A DNA stretch of 64,000 bases from Thiemannella venezuelensis. Its GTDB lineage: Bacteria; Actinomycetota; Actinomycetes; Streptosporangiales; Streptosporangiaceae. Under the pieces are notes generated by a model. The model was not told where the DNA came from. It searched no databases and was given only the letters and a program-made list of their open reading frames with translations. Positions 26,623-34,379 of this stretch are shown piece by piece (positions within the stretch are counted from its first letter, which is position 1; the number at the start of each line of letters is the position of its first letter). The stretch lies in the NCBI RefSeq assembly GCF_014203605.1, contig NZ_JACHJJ010000022.1:26804-90803 (forward strand), in the 5' to 3' direction. The position numbers and the translations under genes are program-made.

Positions 26623-26636
26623 ACCAAGCGCTTGAT
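26623..26636. promoter_or_regulatory. KstR2-type motif upstream of the CYP125-like gene
   Basis: ACCAAGCGCTTGAT matches the published mycobacterial KstR2 motif AnCAAGnnCTTGnT at every fixed position and overlaps a second palindrome, CTTGATCAAG (26631-26640). It lies 12 bp downstream of the KstR box. No KstR2 homologue is in the window. Confidence 0.5.
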
Positions 26637-26709
26637 CAAGTGCCTGGCGACGAGCCGCGCCCGCATGGTCGGCGCCTCCCGGCACACACGCGTCACCGCA
26701 GGAGGGCCC

Positions 26710-27909
26710 ATGGACATCGACCTCGTCGGCCGGGATTTCTACGCGCAGCACGGACCTCCGTACGAGCAGCTCGCCTGGCTGCGGGCCAACGCCCCGGTCT
26801 ACCGGCACCCCGGCGGCGAGGAGGGCCCCGACTTCTGGGCGGTGACCCGGCACGCCGACGTGGTCCACGTCTCCCGGCACTCCGACCTGTTCTCCTCCAG
26901 CCGGAAACTCGCGCTGTTCAACGAGGTGCCCGAGGAGGAGCGCGAGCTCCAGCGGATGATGATGCTCAACCAGGACCCGCCGGAGCACACCCGGCGCCGC
27001 TCCCTGGTCAACCGGGGCTTCACCCCGCGGACCATCGGGCAGCTGGAGCAGCACATCCGCGACATCTGCCACGATCTGGTGGACGAGGCCAAGGGCCGGG
27101 GCTCGGTCGACTTCGTCCGGGACGTCTCCGCCCCGCTCCCCCTGTACGTGATCTGCGAGCTGCTCGGCGCCCCCGTCGAGGACCGGGACAAGCTCTTCGA
27201 CTGGTCCAACCGGCTGGTCGGCGCCGACGACCCCGACTACGCCGCCGAACCCGCCGAGGGGCAGGCCGCGGCGGCGGAGGTCTACGCCTACGCCAACGAG
27301 CTGGCGGCGCGGCGGCGCGCCGAGCCCCGCGACGACATCGTCACCAGGCTCCTGCAGCCCGCCGAGAACGGCGAGGCGCTCAGCGAGGAGGAGTTCGACC
27401 TGTTCGTGCTGCTGCTGGTGGTCGCGGGCAACGAGACCACCCGCAACGCGGCCTCCGGCGGCATGCTGGCCCTCTTCGAGCACCCCGAGCAGTGGGCCCG
27501 GCTGGTGGCCGACCCGTCCCTGGCCGCCACCGCGGCCGACGAGATCGTCCGCTGGGCCTCCCCGGTCAATCTCTTCCGCCGTACGGCGACCGCCGACACG
27601 GTGATCGGCGGGCAGGAGGTGGCCGAGGGCGACAAGGTCGTGGTCTTCTACAGCTCGGCCAACCGCGACGAGACCGTCTTCGACTCACCCGGGGTCTTCG
27701 ACATCGGGCGCGACCCCAACCCGCACATCGGCTTCGGCGGCGGAGGGGCCCACTTCTGCCTCGGCAACCACCTGGCCAAGCTGGAGCTGCGGGTGCTCTT
27801 CGAGGTCCTGGCCGAGCGCCTGCCCGGCATCGCCCAGGCCGGGCCGGCCCGCCGCCTGCGCTCCAACTTCATCAACGGCATCAAGGAGCTCCCGGTCACG
27901 CTCGCCTGA
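26710..27909 (+). CDS. cytochrome P450, CYP125-like
   Basis: 399 residues. I-helix AGNETT (239-244), ExxR as E278-R281, heme loop FGGGGAHFCLG with Cys350. FWAVTRHADVVHVSRHSDLFSS, MMMLNQDPPEHTRRR, ADEIVRWASPV and NPHIGFGG closely parallel M. tuberculosis CYP125, which hydroxylates the C26 terminus of cholesterol or cholestenone. Shorter at the N-terminus than CYP125 (433 residues). ATG 26710 has GGAGG upstream. Likely electron source: the ferredoxin at 38606. KstR and KstR2-type boxes upstream put it under steroid control. Related families (CYP124, CYP142) cannot be excluded. Confidence 0.9.
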   Translation: MDIDLVGRDFYAQHGPPYEQLAWLRANAPVYRHPGGEEGPDFWAVTRHADVVHVSRHSDLFSSSRKLALFNEVPEEERELQRMMMLNQDPPEHTRRRSLVNRGFTPRTIGQLEQHIRDICHDLVDEAKGRGSVDFVRDVSAPLPLYVICELLGAPVEDRDKLFDWSNRLVGADDPDYAAEPAEGQAAAAEVYAYANELAARRRAEPRDDIVTRLLQPAENGEALSEEEFDLFVLLLVVAGNETTRNAASGGMLALFEHPEQWARLVADPSLAATAADEIVRWASPVNLFRRTATADTVIGGQEVAEGDKVVVFYSSANRDETVFDSPGVFDIGRDPNPHIGFGGGGAHFCLGNHLAKLELRVLFEVLAERLPGIAQAGPARRLRSNFINGIKELPVTLA

Positions 27910-27967
27910 GGGCGGTTCCCACCGGGCTGCAGGTGAGTCCCAAGTGCCCCCGGCCATGCTCGGGGGC

Positions 27968-28717
27968 ATGTCCCCCGCGCCAGACACCGCCGGCAGGAAG
28001 TCCCGGTCCCGCAAGAGCCGCGCCCGCCGGTCCTCCGGAGACGGCTCTCCCCCGGCCGCCGGGTCCCCGGAAGGCTCCGAGCCGGCCGTGCCCGTCGTCC
28101 CCCGGCAGCGGGGCCAGTCCAGGAAGGACTACCGGCTGCAGCAGGCCCGCCTCGCAGAGGAGGCCCGCCGCAAGGAGGACGCCCGCCGGGGGGTCAGGCA
28201 GCGCCGTACTCCCCGGGAGCTCCTCGGCGCCGCGGGGATGATGTTCTTCTCGACAGGCGGGATCCTGCTGATGGCCTGGACCGTCATCACGACGACCCTT
28301 CCCGACCTGGAGGTCGCGCTCGGCCGGAAGGGCACGCCCGGGACCGCCCACGTCTTCTCCTGCGAGCGCATCGGCAAGGGGGAGTACGACTGCAAGGCGT
28401 GGTTCGTCTTCGACGACCCGGCACGCGACCCCATCACCGTCGACACCGTGCCCGAGGCGGAGGCGGGCGAGGTCTTCCCCGCCGCCCTCACCCCCGAGGG
28501 TGACCGCGTCAAGCCCACGGGAGCCCGGGGCGTCTGGACCGCGGTGGGCCTGCTCGCCCTCGTCCCGTTCGGCCTGGCCTTCGTCCCCCCCATCCTGACG
28601 TTCGGCTTCGCCCTCGAACGCTCTTTCATCGTCTCGCTCATCGTGGGAGGCGTGGTGGCGACGCTCTCACTCGTGGTGTGCATCGTGGGCGCGGTCCTCG
28701 GGAGCGCGGTCCTGTAG
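27968..28717 (+). CDS. conserved membrane protein (paralogue A)
   Basis: 249 residues. A ~90-residue charged, Arg/Ser/Pro-rich cytoplasmic N-terminus, a membrane segment at ~90-112, an ~85-residue extracytoplasmic domain with two Cys (SCERIGKGEYDC) and the motif EVFPAALTPEGDRV..PTGARGVW, then two membrane segments. I do not recognise the family; the domain recalls DUF3592-like proteins. The next gene is a clear paralogue. Starts 58 bp after the P450 stop. Confidence 0.72.
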   Translation: MSPAPDTAGRKSRSRKSRARRSSGDGSPPAAGSPEGSEPAVPVVPRQRGQSRKDYRLQQARLAEEARRKEDARRGVRQRRTPRELLGAAGMMFFSTGGILLMAWTVITTTLPDLEVALGRKGTPGTAHVFSCERIGKGEYDCKAWFVFDDPARDPITVDTVPEAEAGEVFPAALTPEGDRVKPTGARGVWTAVGLLALVPFGLAFVPPILTFGFALERSFIVSLIVGGVVATLSLVVCIVGAVLGSAVL

Positions 28718-28834
28718 GGGGAGCGCGCGGCGGTGTGGTCCGAACCGGTCCGGGGCGCCCGCCGTACGATCCGGACTATCAATCACATAACTACACATAA
28801 ATATGCAACCGACCTGTAAGTCCCGCCCCGCATC

Positions 28835-29464
28835 ATGGAGCGCATGACCTCCAGATCCGGGAAGGGCTCCGCGCCGGGCAAGAGCGCGCGGAACCGGCGC
28901 CCCGCCCCCGCGCGGAAGAACACCCCCGCCCGCAGGGGCGCCCCGGGCAGGGCGGTGCGCGACGGGCTCGCGGGGCGGGTCGCCGGACCGGCGGGGGCGC
29001 TCTTCCTCGCGGGCCTGATGGTGTACCTGGCCTGCACCGTCGTCGCGACCGCGCTCCCCGACCTGGAGATCGCGCTCGGCTCCCGGGGCACGCCCGGGAC
29101 CGCCGAGGTCCTGTCCTGCGAGAGCCTCGGCAGGGGGCGCTACGACTGCGACGCCCGGTTCACGTTCGACGACCCGGCGCGCGGGCCGATCGTCGCCGGC
29201 ACCGTGCCGGACGCGCTGGCGGGCGAGGTCTTCCCCGCCGCCCTCACCCCCGAGGGCGACCGCGTCGTGCCCACGGGAGCCCGGGGCGTCTGGGCCTCGG
29301 TGGGCCTGCTCGCCCTCGCCCCCTTCTGCCTGTCCTTCATCCCCGCCATGCTGCTGTTCGGCTTCGAGGCCAGGCGCGGCCTCCGGGCCTCGGTGATCGG
29401 CGCCTGCGCGGTCTCCGCCCTGTCCTTCGTCCTGTGCGGCGCCGGCCTGTTCCTCGGCTCCTGA
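28835..29464 (+). CDS. conserved membrane protein (paralogue B)
   Basis: 209 residues with the same plan as the preceding gene: basic N-terminus (~50), membrane segment, two-Cys domain (SCESLGRGRYDC; EVFPAALTPEGDRVVPTGARGVW) and two C-terminal membrane segments. The middle domain is strongly conserved between the two, the N-termini are not. An ATG at 28844 is an alternative start; neither has a good ribosome site. An AT-rich patch at 28780-28805 may hold its promoter. Function unknown. Confidence 0.7.
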   Translation: MERMTSRSGKGSAPGKSARNRRPAPARKNTPARRGAPGRAVRDGLAGRVAGPAGALFLAGLMVYLACTVVATALPDLEIALGSRGTPGTAEVLSCESLGRGRYDCDARFTFDDPARGPIVAGTVPDALAGEVFPAALTPEGDRVVPTGARGVWASVGLLALAPFCLSFIPAMLLFGFEARRGLRASVIGACAVSALSFVLCGAGLFLGS

Positions 29465-29693
29465 CCCCGCGCTCTCCACCCCCGGAAGTCAGGACGCCTC
29501 GGTAGCGCCGAACCCCGGGACTTCCATAGGCCGCATAGAGGCGATCATCGGCGTTCTTTCACAACAAGCAGTTCAACGGCGTGTGCGACACTGCAGCATT
29601 CCCGATCTCGCTCTTGATCCCGCTGCTGAGGCCAGGCTCGTCAGCCGGTTCGGTCCTGGATTTCACGACTGATTCGCCGCTCTGCCCGAGCTG

Positions 29694-30497
29694 TTGGAGA
29701 GACTCGTCCGGCGCTGGAATCTGGAGATCGTCGCCGCCGTCGCGGCGGGTAACACCTCGTGTGCCTTCCATGTGCGGCGGGCCGATGGCAGTCCGGCCTT
29801 CCTCAAGCTCACTCCCGAGCCGGAGATCGGCGTCACCGAGGCGATCGCGCTCCGGGCGTGGGCGGACAACGTCCACGTAGTCCCGCTGATCGACTCGGAC
29901 AGCGAGTCGGGGTCCCTGCTGCTGGGAGCTGTGGAACCCGGCAACCCGGTCGAGCGGCTGCCGATCGAAGACGTCGCGATGCTTCTCCGCCGGCTCCGCC
30001 CGACGACGATCCCCGAGAACGGACTTCCCGCGCTACGGCAGCGCATTGACTTTCTCTTCGACCTGACCGTCGGCCGATGGCGGGACAGCCCGGCGGAGAA
30101 GCACCTCGACCGCGATCTCCTCGATCGCTGCCGGGCCGCCGCACTCGCCCTGTCCGCGGACGGCCCTGCCGGACTGGTCCATGGGGACCTGCACCCCGGT
30201 AACGTCCTCATCAGCGGCAGCCACGGTCTCGTCGTGATCGACCCGCGGCCCAGCATCGGCGATCCTGCCTTCGACGCCATCGACTGGGTGCTCGCTCAAG
30301 TCGCAGAGCTTCGCGAACTGGAGGAGAACATCGCCCACCTCGCCGCCCTACTCCCGGATCTGACCCCTGATCGACTGATGGACTGGTGCCGGGCGACAGC
30401 CGCGATGATCGCCATCCCCCGGCTGAACCGGGGCCTTTTCGACCGGAAAACTCGGTTCCTCCTACGTCTGGCGGAGGATTCCGCGGTGAGCAAATAG
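29694..30497 (+). CDS. aminoglycoside phosphotransferase (APH(6)/streptomycin 6-kinase-like), possibly N-truncated
   Basis: 267 residues from TTG 29694. The kinase-like catalytic loop VHGDLHPGNVLI and the metal Asp in VVIDPRPSIGDPAFD are intact, as in the APH(6)/hydroxyurea-phosphotransferase family. The same frame continues upstream to GTG 29583 and reads like the missing family N-terminus (EARLVSRFGPGFHD-stop-FAALPELLERLVRRW), broken by one TGA at 29670-29672 where relatives commonly have Trp. So either a nonsense mutation (TGG to TGA) has hit the gene, or translation uses the TTG and yields a shortened protein. Substrate unknown. Confidence 0.7.
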   Translation: MERLVRRWNLEIVAAVAAGNTSCAFHVRRADGSPAFLKLTPEPEIGVTEAIALRAWADNVHVVPLIDSDSESGSLLLGAVEPGNPVERLPIEDVAMLLRRLRPTTIPENGLPALRQRIDFLFDLTVGRWRDSPAEKHLDRDLLDRCRAAALALSADGPAGLVHGDLHPGNVLISGSHGLVVIDPRPSIGDPAFDAIDWVLAQVAELRELEENIAHLAALLPDLTPDRLMDWCRATAAMIAIPRLNRGLFDRKTRFLLRLAEDSAVSK

Positions 30498-30507
30498 GTT
30501 CAGCGGT

Positions 30508-30527
30508 CCGGTCGGGATCCCGACCGG
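30508..30527. terminator. 20-bp perfect palindrome after the phosphotransferase gene
   Basis: CCGGTCGGGATCCCGACCGG, 11 bases beyond the stop; likely a transcription end hairpin without U tract. Confidence 0.5.
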
Positions 30528-30531
30528 TCGG

Positions 30532-30606
30532 CGCATCCTCATCAACGGCATCAAGAAGCTCCCGGTCGCCCAAGCCGAACGGCTCAAGCGCAAGCGCGGA
30601 CACTGA
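30532..30606 (+). pseudogene. P450 C-terminal remnant
   Basis: The frame reads ILINGIKKLPVAQAERLKRKRGH-stop. Bases 30541-30567 match the 3' end of the CYP125-like gene (27871-27897) with one mismatch in 27, where that gene encodes FINGIKELPV. No other P450 sequence precedes it, so it looks like a leftover of a second P450 gene or a short duplication. Confidence 0.6.
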
Positions 30607-30644
30607 CCACCGGCGGCTGCGGTTCCTCGTCCGCCAGGCGTCCC

Positions 30645-30755
30645 CTGGCCCGCTACAACTATCCCCCGGAGTACGAGGTCAAGGCCATCGAGCTGGTCCT
30701 ACAGCAGATGGAGCACTTCGCCGACGTGTGGTCCAAGAACGGCACACTCAGCTGA
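30645..30755 (+). pseudogene. HsdR-like C-terminal remnant
   Basis: Frame LARYNYPPEYEVKAIELVLQ followed by QMEHFADVWS and a stop resembles the C-terminal tail of type I restriction subunit HsdR (YPPxxxxxAxELVLxQ). No start or upstream HsdR domain is present. With the P450 remnant this fills most of the 354-bp gap 30498-30851. Confidence 0.5.
30713..30745 (+). repeat. 33-bp direct repeat, left copy
   Basis: Bases from GCACTTCGCCGACG to the GGCAC end recur at 31602-31634 with three mismatches (30 of 33 identical). The copies bracket the HigBA pair. Confidence 0.75.
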
Positions 30756-30839
30756 GAGGTATTCGATCCTGCAGGTGCCGTAGAGCTCACCGACCGTGCC
30801 TGGCTCTGTGCTCTCGGCACCTCGCTATATCGTTTTTTG

Positions 30840-30845
30840 TATAGT
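30840..30845 (+). promoter_or_regulatory. -10 element (TATAGT) of the toxin-antitoxin operon
   Basis: TATAGT lies 6 bases before the GTG at 30852, in an AT-rich patch. This spacing puts the start site at the GTG itself, i.e. a leaderless mRNA. Confidence 0.5.
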
Positions 30846-30851
30846 CGGCAT

Positions 30852-31226
30852 GTGAGCGCTCTTTGGCGGATCGAGATCGAGCCGGAGGTCCGGCAGTGGC
30901 TGGAGCTCCTCACCGACCGGCACTACGACAAGGCCGAGCGGGCCGTCGACATGCTCGCCTCCCAGCCGACCACCCTTGGCGAGCCGTACTCCCGCCACCT
31001 CGGCGGCAGGGTCCGCGAACTGCGTTTCAACCTGGATGGCAGCGCCGTCCGCATCACCTACTGGCTTGCCCCCGAGCAACGGATCGTGCTCCTCACGGTG
31101 TTCCGCAAGACCCGGCAGCACGAGGAAGCGGAGATCGAACGGGCACGACAGGCGCAGAAGGTGTGCGAAGCCGAACACAACCCCGCCGAGCACACCTACG
31201 ACCGGGCAGAGGAGCCGAAGTCATGA
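30852..31226 (+). CDS. HigB/RelE-like toxin (phage Gp49 family)
   Basis: 124 residues: WRIEIEPEVRQWLELL, RHLGGRVRELRFNLDGSAVRITYWLAPEQRIVLLTVFRKT are typical of the Gp49/HigB branch of RelE toxins, ribosome-dependent mRNA interferases. The basic residues of the FRKT motif and the acidic-His-rich C-terminal helix are present. GTG 30852 lies right behind TATAGT, suggesting leaderless translation; a TTG at 30837 is inside that promoter. ATGA overlap with the antitoxin. Toxin-first order is the HigBA arrangement. Confidence 0.87.
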   Translation: MSALWRIEIEPEVRQWLELLTDRHYDKAERAVDMLASQPTTLGEPYSRHLGGRVRELRFNLDGSAVRITYWLAPEQRIVLLTVFRKTRQHEEAEIERARQAQKVCEAEHNPAEHTYDRAEEPKS

Positions 31227-31591
31227 ACCATTCCCAGTGGAAGACCCGACGGACCAGGAGGCTTCTGGGGGAGACGATCGAGGAATCCCCCGCCTACGTG
31301 GAGGCCGGATACGCTCTGGCACTCGGACAGGCCGTCTACGACCGCCGGACCGCTCTCGGTCTCTCCCAGGCCGAGCTGGCCCGCCGCGCGGGCATGACCC
31401 AACCGCAGATCTCCACCATCGAAGGCGGCGACTCCGTGCCCACCCTGGCCCTGCTGACCCGCCTCGCCGGCGCCCTGGACGCCTCCCTGAGCATCCGGCT
31501 GGACGACGGCGACTCGACTTTCGTCTTCACGCCGCATCACCGTCCCCAGCCGGACGAGACATCCACCGACGGCCGCTCCTCTGCAGCCTGA
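31223..31591 (+). CDS. HigA-like antitoxin, XRE helix-turn-helix protein
   Basis: 122 residues. Helix-turn-helix at ~45-95 (LGLSQAELARRAGMTQPQISTIEGGDSVPTLALLTRLAGAL). Expected to neutralise the HigB-like toxin and to repress the operon promoter. ATG overlaps the toxin stop by 4 bases (ATGA) with GGAGCCGAAG upstream. The C-terminal ~25 residues are polar and probably disordered. Confidence 0.88.
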   Translation: MNHSQWKTRRTRRLLGETIEESPAYVEAGYALALGQAVYDRRTALGLSQAELARRAGMTQPQISTIEGGDSVPTLALLTRLAGALDASLSIRLDDGDSTFVFTPHHRPQPDETSTDGRSSAA

Positions 31592-31601
31592 GGCAGACAG
31601 G

Positions 31602-31634
31602 GCACTTCGCCGACGTCTGGTCCGAGGACGGCAC
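31602..31634 (+). repeat. 33-bp direct repeat, right copy
   Basis: Second copy of the HsdR-tail sequence (HFADVW frame retained), 11 bases after the antitoxin stop. Similarity extends a few bases leftward (cag.c..ggcac). Confidence 0.75.
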
Positions 31635-31771
31635 GTCAGGTCGATGGGCCAGGGGCACCTGGTAGGCCCCCGGCCAGGCTTGGGGCGCCGTTGACTGGAT
31701 GGACCCCCGTACCGGGGCGAAAGGAGCGCGACGCGGGCGGGGCGGCGCAGGGCCGCCCGATACGGCGGGCG

Positions 31772-32800
31772 TCAGGGCCAGGAGGAGTCCTGGTCGGGGT
31801 CGCCGCCCTCGGACAGGAGCCTGACGTCCGACTCGACCATCATGGCGACGAGCTCCTCGAAGGAGACCGAGGGCTCCCAGCCGAGCTGGACGCGGGCCTT
31901 CTTGGGGTCGGCGCACAGCAGGTCCACCTCGGCCGGGCGGTGCAGGGCCTGGTCGCAGACCACGTACCGCTCCCAGTCGAGGTCCGCGGCGGTGAAGGCC
32001 GCCTCGACCAGCTCGCGCACCGACTGGGTGCGGCCGGTGCCGATCACGTAGTCCTCCGGCGTCTCCGCCTGGAGCATCAGGTGCATCGCGCGGACGTAGT
32101 CGCCGGCGTAGCCCCAGTCGCGGCGGGCCTCCAGGTTGCCCAGGCGCAGCTCGGAGGCGAGGCCCAGCTTGATGCGGGCCGCGCCGAGGGAGACCTTGCG
32201 GGTGACGAACTCGGCGCCGCGGCGCGGGGACTCGTGGTTGAACAGGATGCCGGAGACGGCGAACATGCCGTAGGACTCGCGGTAGTTCTGGGTCAGGAAG
32301 TGGCCGTAGGCCTTGGCCACGCCGTACGGCGAGCGGGGGTGGAACGGGGTGGTCTCGGCCTGCGGGGTCTCCCGGACCTGGCCGAACATCTCCGAGGACG
32401 ACGCCTGGTAGAAGCGGATCTGGCCGGAGCCGTTGGCGCTCCTGGAGGAGGAGATGCCCGAGCAGACCCGGATGGCCTCCAGCATGCGCAGCACGCCCAT
32501 GCCGGTGACCTCGGCGGTGAGCTCGGCCTGCTCCCACGACATCGGCACGAACGAGATGGCGCCCAGGTTGTAGACCTCGTCCGGCTGGACCTTCTCCACG
32601 GCCGAGATCAGCGAGCCCTGGTCGAGCAGATCGCCGCGGACGAGCCGGACGTCCTGCAGGAGCCTGCGCACCCGGGAGACCCGCGGGTTGGCCTGCCCCC
32701 GGACCAGGCCCCAGACCTCGTAGCCCCGCTCCAGCAGGCACTCGGCCAGATAGGAGCCGTCCTGCCCGGTGATGCCGGTGATCAGTGCGCGCCTGGCCAA
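31772..32800 (-). CDS. GDP-mannose 4,6-dehydratase-like enzyme
   Basis: 342-residue extended SDR. NAD(P) site GITGQDGSYL, catalytic SSSEMFG (Ser/Thr), Glu, and YGVAKAYG (Tyr-x3-Lys), then NHESPRRGAEFVTRKV and GNLEARRDWGYAGDYV, all hallmarks of Gmd, which makes GDP-4-keto-6-deoxy-D-mannose. Start TTG 32800 is supported by GGAGGA 6 bases upstream. Product could feed GDP-fucose, rhamnose or perosamine-type sugars; no second-step enzyme is adjacent. Divergent from the glycosyltransferase gene, with an exact KstR box between them. Confidence 0.9.
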   Translation of the reverse strand: MARRALITGITGQDGSYLAECLLERGYEVWGLVRGQANPRVSRVRRLLQDVRLVRGDLLDQGSLISAVEKVQPDEVYNLGAISFVPMSWEQAELTAEVTGMGVLRMLEAIRVCSGISSSRSANGSGQIRFYQASSSEMFGQVRETPQAETTPFHPRSPYGVAKAYGHFLTQNYRESYGMFAVSGILFNHESPRRGAEFVTRKVSLGAARIKLGLASELRLGNLEARRDWGYAGDYVRAMHLMLQAETPEDYVIGTGRTQSVRELVEAAFTAADLDWERYVVCDQALHRPAEVDLLCADPKKARVQLGWEPSVSFEELVAMMVESDVRLLSEGGDPDQDSSWP

Positions 32801-32925
32801 CGCGTCCTCCTCGCTCGTCGGGCGGGACTGTCGCCCGGATCTCGTCTCGCCCGAACAGTGTGCCGTGTGACTGGCGAATGTACCGCTCTGCCCCGGTGTG
32901 AGCACGCCACCGATCGCGACACGAC

Positions 32926-32939
32926 TAGAACGCGTTTCA
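32926..32939. promoter_or_regulatory. KstR box in the Gmd-glycosyltransferase divergon
   Basis: TAGAACGCGTTTCA, exact match to TNNAACNNGTTNNA. 126 bp from the Gmd start and 167 bp from the glycosyltransferase start. The rest of this 306-bp gap also holds short GGTAG/CTACC repeats at 33014-33045. Confidence 0.6.
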
Positions 32940-33106
32940 CTGAGTCTCGTTCGGTCAGGCTAACGCCGCAGTTCGCGCCCCGTGAAGGTGGCGTTGAGCA
33001 CAATTCCACATTAGGTAGGAGAGAACTACCGAATGGTAGGGTCCGAGGTCTAAGGTCATCTTTCACGGTACCTGTCCTCATCGGACAGGATGAGGAAGGG
33101 GTTGCC

Positions 33107-34351
33107 GTGCCAGGTGCGGACGCTCTGCGGGTTGCGCTGCTCTCCTACCGCAGCAAGCCGACCTGCGGTGGCCAGGGTGTCTACCTGCGCCATCTCAGCA
33201 GGGAACTGGTCGCGCTGGGGCACCACGTGGAGGTCTTCTCCGGCCAGCCGTACCCCGAGCTCGACGAGGGCGTCGTCCTCAACAAGGTCCCCAGCCTGGA
33301 CCTGTACCGCGACGAGGACCCCTTCCGCACCCCCGGCCTGAGCGAGTACCGCGACTGGATCGACTGGCTGGAGGTCGCGACCATGTGGACCGCCGGCTTC
33401 CCCGAACCGCTGACCTTCACCCTGCGGGCCCGCCGCGAGCTGGCCAAGCGCGTCGGCGACTTCGACGTGGTCCAGGACAACCAGACCCTCGGGTACGGCC
33501 TGCTCGGCATCCAGAAGCTCTTCCCGGTGGTCGGCACCATCCACCACCCGATCAGCGTGGACCGGCGGATCGAGCTCAAGGCCGCGCCGCTGCGCAAGCA
33601 GTTCTCCATGCGCCGGTGGTACGGCTTCGTCCGCATGCAGGCCCGGGTCGCCCCCCGGCTGAACCCGATCCTCACCGTCAGCGAGTCCTCGCTGGCCGAC
33701 ATCCACCGCGACTTCAACGTCCCCCAGGCCAACATGCGGCTCATCCCGCTGGGCGTGGACACCCGCTACTTCCACCCGCGCCCCGGACTGCCCAAGCGGC
33801 CCGGTTCGATCGTCGCCGTGGCCAGCGCCGACTCCCCGATGAAGGGGGTCGCGACGCTGCTGCGCGCGGTCGCCAAACTCGCCACCGAGCGCGACGTGAA
33901 CCTGACCGTGGTCAGCAAGCCGACCTCCGGCGGTCCGACCGAGAAGCTGGTCGCCGAGCTCTCCCTGCACGACCGGGTCCGGTTCGTGCACGGCATCTCC
34001 GACGACGAGCTGGGCGAGCTGATCGCCACCTCGGAGATCTCCGTCGTGCCCTCCCTCTACGAGGGCTTCTCCCTGCCCGCCGTCGAGCACATGGCCTGCG
34101 GCACTCCGCTGGTCGCCTCGCGGACCGGCGCGCTCCCCGAGGTCGTCGGCGACGCGGCCGTCCAGGTCGCCCCCGGTGACCCGGAGGAGCTGGCCGCCGT
34201 CCTGCGCCGCCTGCTCGACTCGCCCGAGGAGCGGGCCGCGGTCGGCCGCAAGGGCTACGACCGGGTCATGGAGCGCTTCACCTGGAACGTCGTCGCGCAG
34301 CGGACCGTGGAGGCCTACCGCGAGGCCATCTCGGCCCGGCGCGCGAAGTAA
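33107..34351 (+). CDS. glycosyltransferase family 4
   Basis: 414 residues, GT-B fold. N-terminal LSYRSKPTCGGQGVYLRHLSRELVALGHHVEVFSG and C-terminal EISVVPSLYEGFSLPAVEHMACGTPLVASRTGALPEVVG (the EGFSLPxxE nucleotide-sugar site) are clear GT4 signatures. Retaining transferase, often mannosyl- or glucosyltransferases using GDP- or UDP-sugars. GTG 33107 follows GAGGAAGGGG; the frame is open far upstream but antisense to the dehydratase gene. Operon with a methyltransferase (28-bp gap) and an alpha-barrel protein. Confidence 0.9.
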   Translation: MPGADALRVALLSYRSKPTCGGQGVYLRHLSRELVALGHHVEVFSGQPYPELDEGVVLNKVPSLDLYRDEDPFRTPGLSEYRDWIDWLEVATMWTAGFPEPLTFTLRARRELAKRVGDFDVVQDNQTLGYGLLGIQKLFPVVGTIHHPISVDRRIELKAAPLRKQFSMRRWYGFVRMQARVAPRLNPILTVSESSLADIHRDFNVPQANMRLIPLGVDTRYFHPRPGLPKRPGSIVAVASADSPMKGVATLLRAVAKLATERDVNLTVVSKPTSGGPTEKLVAELSLHDRVRFVHGISDDELGELIATSEISVVPSLYEGFSLPAVEHMACGTPLVASRTGALPEVVGDAAVQVAPGDPEELAAVLRRLLDSPEERAAVGRKGYDRVMERFTWNVVAQRTVEAYREAISARRAK

Positions 34352-34379
34352 CACCATCAACCCCTGCAAGGAGCGGCAA

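Noticed and set aside
31691-33106. Open frame running antisense through the GDP-mannose dehydratase gene into the glycosyltransferase
   Set aside because: Composition is typical shadow frame (Gly/Arg/Ala/Val, no family); the glycosyltransferase has a good GTG start with ribosome site at 33107.
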